A stretch of 64,000 nucleotides of DNA from Nymphaea colorata (GCF_008831285.2 NC_045148.1:18409002-18473001), one strand, 5' to 3'. Counted from the first letter of the stretch, positions 10,916 through 22,135 are shown. Translations and numbers: made by a program. Notes: generated by a model from the sequence alone, not told the origin.

Positions 10916-11443
10916 GATGCACATTGATGGGATTAGAATGTGGGGCAATTGTGGAGCCATGTCCAACTACTTGTCTCCTGAAACATGTGTTCATATGGTT
11001 GAGTAAGTAAAACAACAAAACTTATTTTCTTGCTAGGTTAAAGGTGGGGAAATGGTAAGATTAAAATTAGAAGGCAAGAAGCAGAGGACCAACCTTGGAA
11101 AGTGGTCCTGCACAGTGAAGACACCTTAAGTAATTAGGAGTGAACCCCTTTGCTGAACTTGTCTGAATCGCCCATTGCCACCTGCTTGTTCATGCTACTT
11201 CCAATTCCACGTTAATCAATCATAAACCAGGGCAAAGCTCCTTGTGTCCATCACATGATCATTTGAGTTACCCATTGGAAATTCTATGTTCCGGAAATAA
11301 TTATCTGGAAAGAGACGTACACTGTCGGTGAGGCCTTGTTTCAGCCTTCCATTTTGGGCTTGGAGGAGCATGGTATTGTTGAGCAGCTTCTGGGTATGGG
11401 GGTGGAGCATTTCCGAAAAAACATAGGTACAGGGACACTCTGT

Positions 11444-11478
<35 letters not shown>

Positions 11479-11590
11479 AAACAAAAAGTAAGATTTTAAA
11501 CAAACAAAACCAAAAATTCAGAATTCATAACTTGTAAATTATGAAGGAGAAATTAATGAACTGTTTTTGGTATCTGACCAACTCTTCTTT
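9481..11590. other. No gene seen; microsatellites
   Basis: AT-rich sequence without supported coding. It holds a (CT)n run at 10,875-10,911 and an (AC)n run followed by (AT)n at 11,444-11,478. The part just before 11,594 would be the intron upstream of the first transporter exon remnant. Confidence 0.55.
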
Positions 11591-11593
11591 CAG

Positions 11594-11840
11594 CACTGAT
11601 GGGTGTGATCGGAGCTCGGAAGACAACCCTCATGGACGTTCTTTCTGGAAGAAAAACTGGAGGTGTTATTGAGGGGACATATGGATTGGATGATATCTTA
11701 AGGTCCAGAAGACATTTGCTAGGGTATCTGGATATTGTGAACTGACTGATATTCATTCTCCATATATTACTGTTGAAGAATCTCTTATCTACTCTGCTTG
11801 GTTGAGATTAGCCCCTGAAATTGATCCAAAGACTAAAAGG
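11594..11840 (+). pseudogene. PDR-type ABCG transporter remnant: second ATP-binding domain exon
   Basis: PDR (pleiotropic drug resistance) transporters are full-size ABCG pumps of the plant plasma membrane. This exon starts after an intron ending 'ctttcag' and reads [22 protein letters not shown], the Walker A region of the second nucleotide-binding domain. The conserved GxGKT reads GARKT, so the key glycine is lost. A frameshift follows near 11,695. In the next frame the typical [19 protein letters not shown] and [11 protein letters not shown] continue to a GT donor at 11,841. The exons that should follow, with the signature motif and Walker B, are not found in the next 870 bases. Confidence 0.8.
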
Positions 11841-12712
11841 GTAAGCTAAAGTGCAAGTTAAACTCTCATACTGAACTGATACTTCCACGGTTTATGTGGA
11901 TGTCAACATCCACAAATTCATGCCCTCACAAATTTGACTGAAACGTTACCTGTCGTGCTTGTTCTTGAGATCATTTCTTTTAATGAATTTAGATGATGGT
12001 TAATTTTGGTTTGTCTCTTAAAATTGGAATATCAGTAATTCCACTTAAAGTCTTAAACCATACTTGCAGTGGATCTCTTAGTAATAATGTGCAAGCATCC
12101 ATGAATGAGCCTAGAACCTTCCAAAACTTCAATGCACTAGTTTGGATTAGAGAACTCCAAACCCCAACCTGCAAGTAGCTTTTCTGTCTGTGCGAAAGGT
12201 TGACAATCATAGGTCAACGAGTTCATCTTCCAATAAATCTGGAAATAAAGCTACTTTGAGTTGATAGATCATGTCAGTCATGCCTGAGGACTGTAGTAAG
12301 GCTTGACATGGCACGCACTTTGCCTCCCGGCTCCCAGGCTGTTCTATTTGTGAGCAGGAACAATTTTTGTGATAAGCCTATTGGATGAAGTAGCTGGAAC
12401 AAGACTCAAGGTTCAAATATCTACACCTATGCAAGGGCATGCTTGGTGATAAGATCCAAGCCTCTGTGTATGGGTGAAGCTTGTTTGGCAGTTCCCTGTT
12501 GTTAAAGAAAGCGGTGCAGCCTCACATTTACCTGTTATGTTTTTCCTCTCAATACATCAGATATTGCACTGCCATACCTCCTCCATAGTTTGACAATAAC
12601 TTGCTATTATTATTTTGATCTAAAGATAACAGCGTATTGTCATTCCTTCTTGCTTTGTGCCACTATGTATTGGAGCTGCAAAGGAAAATAACATGGGCAT
12701 GTGGATCTGCAG

Positions 12713-12839
12713 GGAATTATTGGTATTCCAAAGATAATAGACAACTACAAATACAGCAACATGGGTGTTGGAAGTTACTTCTATTTCGGTAGAAAAACAA
12801 AGATTTTGCTAGACTGTACAAGGAGTCGTCCCTCTATCG
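12713..12839 (+). pseudogene. PDR-type ABCG transporter remnant: exon after Walker B
   Basis: The exon follows 'tctgcag' and reads GIIGIPKIIDNY, the family segment before the second membrane domain. After a one-base shift it reads ATWVLEVT and then FARLYKESSLYR, both typical of PDR proteins. It ends at a GT donor (12,840). Splice phase agrees with the next remnant, whose first codons continue as RRNKEP. The order and spacing of the three remnants fit one decayed gene. Confidence 0.75.
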
Positions 12840-13120
12840 GTGAGTAATATACACCAACATCTGACAAACTGGGTTAAATGGGTTTGTGATCCTACACTTT
12901 TGGGGCTTACACAGCATTGAATTTCTCAACCCTATCTGATTAGTTACAGTTGGAACTCAATGATCAGTCATCACTATCTTGTTGATATGCCTCACAATAT
13001 TATGGAATTAATTAAAGAAATAACGATTCCTTTTTCTTCAGTTTTAACATCATCTTTTAAGGCATTCCTTCGTATTATGTGATTCTCGGATCTAAACTGA
13101 CAATGTTCCTTTCTGTTCAG

Positions 13121-13800
13121 GAGAAACCTAAGTCACATGGATACGCCTATTTGGCCCAAGTATTCATGTCAATATGGGGATACGGGTGCGGATACGGCAT
13201 GGATAAGTTTTGGATCAGGTCTGAATCAGACCCGATCCGAACAGAAAAAAACAGATTTTAAGTTAAGTTGAGTTCTTCTCCCTTTCTCTTTGGGTTTTTT
13301 TTTCTGTTTTTCTAATAAATGATTAGAATGATGATATTGATAACAATGTTTTGTGATAAACAATGTTTTGTTTGTGACTTTAAGAGTGAACTATTAATTT
13401 AATGTTTTTTTTTCAATTTATAATTTTTTATAATATTATATTTTCCGTATCCGCGTATCTGGGAATTGTGAAAATTGCCGTGTCAGTAGCCGTATCCCCG
13501 TATCCGCACCCGTATTGCATCCACACCCGTGTGACTTAGAGAGAAACAAAGAACCAGTCCGACAATTGAATACACAAGCCCCAAGCTCAAAAGACTTGAA
13601 TTTTCCCACTGTATTTCTGTAGAGTGAGTGGGGACAGTTTAAAGCCTGCCTGTGGAAGCAATGCCTATCATACTGGAGAAATCCTTCATTTAATCTGGCC
13701 TATATCACATTCATAACCTTCATCTGTGTTCTATTTGGTGCACTCTACTGGAAAGATGGCCAAAAAATGTTAATGGAACTCATCCAAATGACTTGCTCCC
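13121..13800 (+). pseudogene. PDR-type ABCG transporter remnant: membrane-domain exon split by a transposon
   Basis: The exon begins after 'ttctgttcag' with seven bases (13,121-13,127), is interrupted by a 412-bp hAT-like element, and resumes at 13,548. The resumed part reads KEPVRQLNTQAPSSKDLNFP, a stop at 13,613-13,621, then WGQFKACLWKQCLSYWRNPS and a hydrophobic stretch (ITFITFICVLFGALYWKDG). These match the start of the second membrane domain of PDR pumps. The gene is lost beyond about 13,800, where a different repeated block begins. Confidence 0.8.
13128..13539. mobile_element. Non-autonomous hAT-like element inside a transporter exon (412 bp)
   Basis: The inverted ends read CTAAGTCACATGG on the left and CTAAGTCACACGG from the right. 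The flanks are 'ggagaaac' and 'agagaaac', an 8-base duplication with one mismatch. GGATACGG-type motifs crowd both subterminal regions. It carries no transposase. The flanking exon gives independent proof of the boundaries, because the PDR reading frame is continuous across the element if one duplicate is ignored. Confidence 0.8.
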
Positions 13801-15040
13801 TCTCTCTCTCTCTCAACCCATGCACCAACTTAAATCTCTCGAATCGAACCAGATGCACTGGAGAGGCGTGGAGATGCAGAAAGCATGAATGATTATATGA
13901 TGGCATGGCACTCCTTTCTCAAATTCATGACCTTTGATCACCGGTCTCTGAGAGGTCATATATGATTAAGAAGAAGAGGAGGAGGTGGAGGAGAAAGGGG
14001 AGATAAAGGAAGAGGGAAGGCGCTAGCAAAGGTGGGGGCAGCAGTGGCTATGGCCTCCATGACTACTTCTTCTTTGTTGGTGTGCTTGCCTGAGACTTCC
14101 ATGAGCCAATAAATAGCTCACCTCCTCTCAGTCATGAGATTCCTCCGCCCTACATAAGGAAAATCATTGAAGTCACTAAAATGAGAGATTTTATTTCCTC
14201 GGGGCCGCTTGGTGCTGGAATAGAAGGGAAGTAATACTAAAGTCTCTCCACCATTCTGGCTTCTTGTTTATTTTGAGATTTTTAGTGATGAACCGTTCCT
14301 TTTAAGCCTTATGTTGCTTTAATATTTTCCTTCTAGGGGTTGTAGAATTGGCTTTCATTACAAATTTGATTAGCACTCACTTTTGGATACTGTGTGGCTC
14401 TTCTGGAAACTTATGCGAACCCACCAGCCTCTATAATTGGAAATTCACGATGCCATGAATCAACTTGGTAAAATTCTAAAAAATCCTATTAAGTGAAATG
14501 TTTAACTATAAATGAGGTTGTGCACGATAGTCATTGTTGCTGAATGATTTTCATTTTGATCTTCGAAGTTCGAACCCAAACACGTGAAACCAAATTCACC
14601 TGGTCGATCAAAAAGAAAGATGGTTAAACTTCAATCAAACACACATACGGTTTCCAAAAAGGATCAACTTTTTTTAATGTTATGAACATAGTTATTTATC
14701 TAATTAACGAAAAAAATTGACGTTACTAACACAGCTATGATTTTAGCTAATATGCGAAAAAGATATAGACGGTGATGGGGGTAATTCTACTCCGCTTGAT
14801 ACTTCAAAAAAAAGGTAAATTTACTATATATAATTTAATCGAGAAAATGACTGAAAAAAGGTGGGGTAGTGAAGATATTTCTGATGATGGCACGGAAACA
14901 AACAAAATAGTAGAGAAAGAGAAAGAGAAAAAGGACAAAAATGCAAGGAGGAGAAAGGGGCCACGATCGAAAAGGAAGAAGAGGAGGAGAAAGGGGAGAT
15001 AAAAGGAAGAGGGAAGGAGCTTGCAAAAGGTGGTGGCAGC

Positions 15041-16735
15041 AGTGGCAAACACTCTCTAACAAAATGTAAGCAGAAGCATGTGGGAAACGAACTACAGATT
15101 GATTCTGCAGCTCTTGAGACATCCCCAGCCTCCTCTGGTTCACCGGCGGCCATTGCTGTTTCTAGTCGCCAGAATTCGACACATTCACCTCCCCTCTCTT
15201 CACAAGAAAACGAACAAATCAACCCAAAACACCCAAAATTTATATCTTTCCTAATGCCAACCAACCTGAGTGAGTAAGGGGCCACGATATCCACCGACGC
15301 CCCCTACATAGATATATATAGAGAGAGAAAGAGAAAGAAAGAGAGGGTCCTCTAGTTCACCGGCGGCCATTGCTGTTTCTAGTCGCCAGAATTCGACATA
15401 TTCACCTCCCCTCTCTTCACAAGAAAACGAACAAATCAACCCAAAACACCCAAAATTTATATCTTTCCTAATGCCGACCAACCTGAGTGAGTAAGGGGCC
15501 ACAATATCCACCGACGCCCCCTACATAGATATATATAGAGAGAGAAAGAGAAAGAAAGAGAGGGAAGAAGAAAGAGAAAATGCGAGAGAAGAGAGGAAGG
15601 AAGAAGGGGAGTTGCTGATTGGAAGGATGGCAAAGAATGAATGTGGGAGAAAAAGAAGAGAGAGCCCCGAGAAGAAAGAGAATGGAAAAAAAGATAACCA
15701 GGCATATAAAGAGAAACCTAGGCTGGGCACTGATCAACCTTAAGCACGATCTAATGTATTTATAATTACAAAAACCCTAAAAAATAAAAAAAGTAAACAC
15801 CATAAAAAAAAAAATATAGGAGGAGCCCTCTCACCATCCCTATGCTCTTTTCAATATTTTTTATAATACTTATTTTGAAATTTTTTCTACCTCAGTCTTA
15901 AAAGGAAACAAAAATTATTGGCGAACGTGTCCCCCGCCCTCCCACTAGCTGATCAATACCCGTTTGTCATTTTTGGCAAAGAAAGGATGTGTCCCAGCAG
16001 GAGACATCGTTGCCGTCGCCTTTAGTACACTTTTCTTTGCCGAAAATGACAAACGTGTCCTGATGAGCGAGTGGGAAGGAGGGGGACATGTTCGTCAATA
16101 ATTTTTTCTTTCTTAAGACTGAGGTGGAAAAAAATTCAAAATAAATATTATCAAAATAATTAGTGAATATTGAAAAGAGCATAGGGATGGTGAGAGGGCT
16201 CACCCCATTTTTTTTTATGGTGTTTATTTCTATTTTTTTAGGGTTTTTGGAATTATAAATACATTAGATCGTGTTTAAGGTTGATCAGTTCCTAGCCTAG
16301 GTTTCCTGGTTACTACAAGCAGATCTTTCTTTTCTGTTCTCTTTCTTCTCGGAGCTCTATGTTCTTTTTCTCCCACATTCATTCTTTGCCATCTTTCCGA
16401 TAACGAACTCCCATTCTTCCTTCATCTTCCTCTCTCCTCTCTTTATTTCTCTCTCTCTATATCTATGTAGGGGGTGTCGTGGAGATCGTCGCCACTTGCT
16501 CACTCAGGTTCGTCGGCATTAGAAAAGATATAAATTTTGGGTGTTTTGGGTTGATTTGTTCTTTTTCTTGTGAAAAGAGGGGAGGTGGATATGTTGCATT
16601 CTGGCGACTGGAAACAGCAATGGCTGCCGGTGAACCAGAGGAGGGCGGGGACGTCCCAAGAGCTGCAGAATCAAACTTCAACTGGTTCGATTCCCACGTG
16701 CTCCTGCTTACATTTTGTTGGTGTGCTTGCCTGAG
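15041..16735. mobile_element. Foldback element: long inverted repeats around a short centre
   Basis: The left arm (from about 15,041) and the right arm (to about 16,735) are inverted copies. 'aacaaaatgtaagcag' at 15,058 returns reversed at 16,708, and the 'cccaaaacacccaaaattta' stretch recurs likewise. The arms meet near 16,005 around a small spacer. No protein-coding gene is supported inside; the overlapping frames on both strands are shadows of the palindrome. The left arm also contains a 218-base tandem duplication (15,131 and 15,349). A shorter relative lies at 22,601-23,857. Foldback transposons are a known class with this form, but I see no clear target duplication. Confidence 0.65.
15131..15566 (+). 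repeat. 218-bp tandem duplication in the foldback arm
   Basis: The segment from 'tcctctggttcaccggcggc' at 15,131 recurs from 15,349 with few changes. The right arm and the second foldback copy have only one unit. The duplication therefore arose in this arm after the palindrome formed. Confidence 0.75.
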
Positions 16736-17399
16736 ACTTCCATGAGCCAATAAATAGCTCACCACCTCTCAGTCATGAGATTCCTCCTCCCTACATAAGG
16801 AAAATCATTGAACTCATGAAAATGAGAGATTTTATTTCCTCAGGGCTGTTTGGTGCTGGATTAGAAGGGAAGGAATGGGAAGGAATACTAAAGTCTCTCC
16901 ACCATTCTGGCTTCTTTTTATTTTGAGATTTTTAGTGATGAACTTTTCCTTTTAAGCCTTATTTTGCTTTAATATTTTCCTTCTAGGGGTTGTAGAATTG
17001 GCTTTTAATACAAATTTGATTAGCACTAGTTTTTGGATACCACAAACCTCTATAATTGGAAATTCAAGATGCCATGAATCAACTTAGTGAAATTCTAAAA
17101 AAAATCCTAATAAGAGAAGATTTTTAACTATAAATGAGGTTGCGCCAGCAATGTCAGCACACCAATCTCTATGGCAGAAAAAATTGTCATCGTTGGGAAC
17201 TTAAGATGTCATTCATCTCCTTGGTCGAATAAAAAGGATCTTGTAGATAAAAAAAAAAATTGACATGAAGCCTCATTTTTTAATAATTGTCTCGTGAAAA
17301 ATGTCATCAGCTTACGTTGCATATCTTTAGTTGGTTGGTTGTTTGGCAAAAGGCTGACCCCCTTATATTTTTGCATAGCAGAAAAGGCAGAGAGTTATG

Positions 17400-18665
17400 T
17401 AAAACTGATGTTTAACCGATGTTGAGCACGATGGCACACATCACACACACAATTATTATTCAAATCATGACTTATACCTAAATTTTTGTTCACTTATCTC
17501 AAAAGAGCAGATGAGAGAAGATCTAATCTCTTATGCTGAAGTTGCAAAATAGGTGTGAGCACAGGTTAGGCCTTGTTGAAGAACATACAAACCACCTTTC
17601 ACTTCACCCCGACGAACCATCATCTTAGACGTCAGGCACTCGATAACATAATGATGAGAAAAAAAAGTTATAGAATGCTTTGAACTTTTAGTAAGTTCCC
17701 CAACACAGAAAAAATTGACCTTGAACGATGGTATATATAACACATCATCCATTTCAAATGAAGACATAGATATTTTACCTATCTGATGTACTAAGAGAGT
17801 TATTCCATTTGTAATGTTACAGGCAGATTGCACGTTTTTAATTTATGAAGTGCATGTGCATCAGATCATATATGTTAATGGCTCCTGAATCAATAAACCT
17901 AATAAGAGAATGTAAATTAGTTGAAAAATTGTTACTTGTGGTGGTGATATTACCGGCAAAATTGATGTTATTTTTCTGGTCCTTCACCAAGGATAGAAGA
18001 CCACAATATTGTTCAAGTGTCAAGGCTAGTGTGATGCTTTTCGTATCATGTCCCCCTCTGCCTTGACCATAGGCATCGTTTATAAAAATGGATTTCAGAT
18101 TATGCCTTCATGGCACCATAGGAGCAAACTGGAACGAGAGAGCAGGAAGGAACTAAACTAATCTAAAAGAGCCTTTAGCTTGGTATAGCATGGTGCAATG
18201 GACATAGTACCATGTTGTTGGTGGCATTTGACACTCGGGATTTGATAAATCCGAGGAGCAAGACTTTGTGAGAAGCGTTCTTTCATATCTTGCCACATTT
18301 CTCTAGCATTAGTTCAGTATATGATGCTTGCTAAAATATCCTTAGTGATTGAATTGAAGATTCAAGACAGTACAAGATTGTTACATCTAATCTGCGTACG
18401 GTGGTTAGGGTCACCCTTATTTGGTATCATCTATAAAACTGGTCTTACTTTTTGTCTACTCCTCATCCCATAATTTTCTCCATTAAAATTTTGAGATACC
18501 AAAGCATTTTCAAAATTATCAGAGTGATGAATATAAAAAGGGCCAGACAACACTTGGGATGTATCGGCACCTTTGATGTTGAAGTCAGCATCATCACCAG
18601 ACTGACATCCATTGTTGATCTCCTTAGGTCCATGTTATGCCATTGAACTCATAGCTCTGATACCA
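17400..18665 (-). pseudogene. Copia gag-protease remnant with primer-binding site
   Basis: Read on the minus strand from 18,665: a primer site complementary to initiator-Met tRNA (TGGTATCAGAGC, 18,654-18,665), then gag pieces (MWQDMKERFSQ, PRIYQI, YTKLKALLD, about 18,390-18,160). The protease part follows, including FIDSGA (near 17,890) and DVLYIPSFKVNFFCVGELTK (near 17,720). It then trails into the region before integrase. Stops and frameshifts are frequent. The catalytic neighbourhood of the protease keeps D-S-G-A. A second copy lies at 24,438-25,270. Confidence 0.75.
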
Positions 18666-18950
18666 TGTGGAATTTATTCTTTATGGAAAATGCATAAAAG
18701 CAAAGTGAGGCTAACCAGAAATAGCGAGTAAATATTTCTGGCGAGTAAATCTTACTACATTCATTATGCACTGTGATACATATGCCACAAATTTGATTGA
18801 ATTATCTTCATTCTCTATTCCAAAATCAGAATTTAGTCGAAATTATGCTTTTTTTTTCACAGATTGCAAATAACTGAGAAATGTAAGTTTTCCTGGCCAT
18901 TCATTCATTTTTTTCCATTCACAGTTTCAACCCTTTCAAAGGAGTAATGT
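18666..18950 (-). repeat. Probable partial 5' LTR of the Copia remnant
   Basis: The primer site ends at 18,665, and the adjacent base pair on the other side gives the expected CA terminus (TG on the plus strand at 18,666). The outer LTR end is not identified. It is probably lost where the next inverted repeat begins near 18,950. Confidence 0.45.
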
Positions 18951-19860
18951 CATGTCCATGTGCAGTTGACTACTTGTTCGACCAAAATGGTGTCAATTTG
19001 GCCTTTGGCGATGGCTTTCTTTTACCACCAGTTCTTTTCCTTCTCCTTTGATCTCTCTTTCTTTGTTGCACCAAAGAGGCCTTTGATGCTTAAACACTCC
19101 CTAGAAAAATGTTGCCCACTTTGACAGAAAAGCAAGCTTATCACCCTTGTGCTTCTCTAGTTTGTCGTTTTTCGGCCCGCCCTTCCACACACCTCACCTG
19201 AAAAACTACCCTGATCCCAATAATACTTTCTTTGGGGATTTAAGGTTTAAATGGTCTGAAAATTTTGTGGGTGGTCGTCTTCTCTGCATTAAATGTCTGT
19301 GCAATCATACAAATAAAAAGGAGGAGAGAGAGATTGGCAAAACTGACTTCAAGGTTCACGGACACATGGATAGTGAGGGAAAAGATGCACATACTGCTGC
19401 CATGGGTTTCATAAGGAGTATATGTGTCTTCTTCCTCTTTAGCGATATGTTCATGAAACCCGATGTCAAAGTTTGCCAACCTCGTTAATCTCTCAAACGA
19501 TATCCTCTTGGTTTTGTTCTTCTTTATCTTCTTGTTCTTGCACGTACATTTCTTGCAGAAAAGGACGATCACTCACAAAATTTTCAGGCCATTTAAACCC
19601 TAAACCCCCAAGCAAAGAGCATTGTGATGGCAGTTTTTCAGGCAATGGGTGTCGAAGGGTAGGCCTGAAAACCATTCAGGCGAGAGACGCCCATGGGCGA
19701 GAAGCTTGCTCTTATGCTAAAACCGGCGACGTTTTTGTAGGAAAGGTTAGTGCGTCATTCCTCCGAAGTCCGATGCAACAAAGAAAGAGAAGAAAAACGA
19801 GAAAGAAAAGAACTGACAGCAAAAGGAAAGCCACGGCTAATGGGCAGCCTAGCAACGGTA
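18950..19860. repeat. Imperfect palindrome, arms ~430 bp, with gag zinc-knuckle sequence
   Basis: Left and right arms are inverted relatives centred near 19,410. Matching pairs include 'gtttaaatggtctgaaaatt' at 19,245 with its inverse at about 19,585, and 'gcaacaaagaaagaga' at 19,775 with its inverse near 19,060. The minus-strand left arm resembles a degraded Copia zinc-knuckle region (CFSVKVGNIFLGSV, where CxxC...H...C would be expected). The long frames in this stretch (19,147-19,488 plus and 19,473-19,865 plus) are mirror reflections rather than independent genes. Confidence 0.6.
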
Positions 19861-20905
19861 CATGACGTGCATGTTGAAGTCAGTGAGAGGGAGAAAAGAG
19901 AATGAGCAAGAGAAAGTTTTTCTAACAAAACACACCTGCATGCATGCGCACAAGCGCTTCACACACACTTACACACCCAAAGTTTGCCAAATTCGGAGCT
20001 TCACTTGGATTTCCATTTATGTAGATGTCTGGTGAAAGGAAGATATCTAGAACTTAAATTTGGAACTAAGTAAAGCGTGAAGTTTCTTTTTCTTCTTCAT
20101 TTTATAACGTTATCTCTTGCCGCTGCATCGATAAGGGTCTAAGGTGGAGTTATTCGAGGTGAAGCTAGAGGACAAACTTATAGACGACCAAGAAATTGGA
20201 TCTTTTCGAAACGACCGTTAACTCTTGTTAACATCAGCGCATCATCCCAAGGGCCCTGCCGTGTTAAAAAAGAACTCAAAAGGGACATCCTTGAAAGGCT
20301 AGCCGGTATAACAAAAATAACTTGGATTTAATCCAGATCCTGGATCCTATTTTGCTGTTGCTTGAAAAACAAAGATACGAAAATCAAATATTATTAAAAC
20401 TTGAATCTGGAATCGGTTTGAAATTTCTTCCTGTTTGTGTTAAAATTGGATAAATTTCCTTTTGGATCGAACAAATCAGATACCGTAGCACTCACTTCTT
20501 ACCCGAGTCTGATATCCATGTAACGGTGGGGGTTCCCATAAAAGTATCTTAGACGATAAAGAGCAACCATGGAAAAGCAAACCCAGCGGCTTGCACTGAG
20601 ACTGTGGAGTTAGATGCCAATTCAAAGTTTCATCTGAACAAGAAAACTCCACCTTAGACCCTTATCCATGCAGCGGCAAGAGATAATAAAATGAAGAAGA
20701 AAAAGAAACTTCATGCTTTACTTAGTTCCAAATTTAAGTTCTGAATATCTTCCTTTCACCAAACATCTACATAAATGGAAATCCAAGTGAAGCTCCGAAT
20801 TTGGCAAACTTTGTGTGTGTAAGTGTTCGTTAGAAAAACTTTCTCTTGCTCATTCTCTTTTCTCCGTCTCATTGAAATGAAGCATGCACGTCATGTACTC
20901 ACCAC
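19857..20905. repeat. Inverted repeat, ~290-bp arms, ~490-bp spacer
   Basis: The outer ends are inverted copies: 'tacatgacgtgcat' at 19,860 and 'atgcacgtcatgta' at 20,885. The inner ends meet again at 'aagggtctaaggtggag' (20,132) and its inverse (20,648). No gene is supported inside. The inner third (20,410-20,650) also has an inverted copy outside, at 21,895-22,135. No clear target duplication is visible. Confidence 0.65.
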
Positions 20906-20936
20906 ACGTCAGCAACTCCCGATGGATTTGCATCGT

Positions 20937-21170
20937 TCACGCCATCTCATTGAACACTACATCATTATGCCTAATAATTTTCTTCGCTTTATCATCCCAA
21001 AAATGATACCCAAACTCATCATTTCCATAACCAATGAAATAACATTTCCTGAACTTAGGATCTAATTTATCCCTTTTATCTGAGTCTATATGTACGGGAT
21101 GGGGAGGAGGAAAGTTGACATTTATAGGAGTGAACGACACAAAGCCATCGAGAGGTGCTGACGTGTCCAA
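20937..21170 (-). pseudogene. Copia pol fragment (SH3-like part after integrase)
   Basis: The minus strand reads PKFRKCYFIGYGNDEFGYHF, then WDDKAKKIIRHNDVVFNE. This is the conserved short domain between the integrase core and RT of plant Copia elements. Only this piece of pol remains here. It lies on the opposite strand of the inverted-repeat neighbourhood and just before a solo LTR. Confidence 0.8.
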
Positions 21171-21197
21171 TCAGCACCGAATTGTGACCCATAACTG

Positions 21198-21666
21198 TGT
21201 TGGAGTATGGAACTTGATCCAGGAGATCTGCCTCGGGAAGGGGCAGATCATCATGAAGGAGGTAGAGTCCAAAGCAAGCAACATATCTGCCTTGGGAAGG
21301 GGCAGATCATCATGAAGGAGGTGGAGTCCAAATCAAGCAAAATCAGATGATTCCTAGTGTGCAAATCCTTCCAAGATATCGCCATCATTTGATTATGGCA
21401 TAAGAATCTTTCCAAAAGATCAAGGGGAATTTTCCTGTTTTCTATATAAACCCCCCTCTAGCCTTAGTTGGGGGTAGAGGGTGTATGGCCTCCATTGATG
21501 TGTATGTGTGCTTCGTTCCTTGAATAAGATACAAGAGATCTGTGCGACCGTGGACGTAGGAGATAATTGCTCTGAACCACGTAAACCTTTGTTTTCTTCC
21601 TTGTTGCTTCTATCCCCCTCTTGAGAGTGTAAGAGGAGAGTTGTGTGTGCGTTGTTGTTCCTAACA
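21198..21666 (+). mobile_element. Solo Copia-type LTR with perfect 5-bp target duplication
   Basis: The sequence starts TGTTGG and ends CCTAACA and is flanked on both sides by AACTG (21,193-21,197 and 21,667-21,671). Inside are a 64-base tandem duplication (about 21,221-21,340) around 'gggcagatcatcatgaagga', a TATA element (ctatataaac near 21,441) and a polyadenylation-like 'gaataagat'. Orientation is set by that order. No internal region follows, so it is a solo LTR left by recombination. Confidence 0.85.
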
Positions 21667-21894
21667 AACTGCTACTATTGCTATCAAATAAAAAAGAGTC
21701 TTTTATCTCCAGACTTGGTGTCTTTGATTAAAAAGTATTTTCCTTTTCTGCAAAAGAATAAGTGAGTCACAAAATGTGCATGCATCCTGCATTGCCATAT
21801 TCATTGCTACTTCGAGATTTAGATGGTGATGAAAAATAGCATTGCTTATTCATCCACTTTTCTTTTTACTGGCTTCTCTTTCTCTTTTCAACGC

Positions 21895-22135
21895 TTTTCT
21901 TGTTCAGATGAAACTTTGAATTGGCATCTAACTCGACCGTCTCAGTGCAAGCCGCTTGGTTTGCTTTTCCATGGTTGCCCTTTATCATCCAAGATACTTT
22001 TATGGGAACCCCGACAGGATTACATGGATATCAGACTCGGGACAGAAGCGAGTGCTACCGTATCTGATTTGTTCGATCCAAAAGGAAATCCATCCAATTT
22101 TAAAACAAACAGGAAGAAATTTCAAAGGGTTCATG
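21895..22135 (-). repeat. Inverted copy of 20,410-20,650
   Basis: Read on the minus strand this matches the inner part of the preceding inverted repeat, for example 'gaacaaatcagataccgtag' at 20,468 and its inverse near 22,060. The overlapping 132-codon frame at 21,823-22,221 has no recognised domain, and I treat it as chance. Confidence 0.65.

Larger units (their letters stand above)
13815..18262. repeat. Large duplicated block, copy 1
   Basis: Sequence from 'ccatgcaccaacttaaatct' (about 13,817) to the gag part of the Copia remnant (about 18,260) is repeated in the same order at 22,385-25,270. Within copy 1 the segment after 'gttggtgtgcttgcctgag' is itself present twice (about 14,075-14,530 and 16,717-17,150). 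The second occurrence follows the foldback palindrome. The first lacks the palindrome and looks like a deleted tandem copy. Confidence 0.7.

Noticed and set aside
14804-15294. Several overlapping minus-strand frames up to 156 codons
   Set aside because: They are Ser/Pro/Phe-rich reflections of GA-rich low-complexity sequence in the foldback arm, repeated in the other arm and copy.
19147-19865. Two plus-strand frames of 113 and 130 codons
   Set aside because: They read across the two arms of an inverted repeat and mirror the minus-strand frames. No coding signature.
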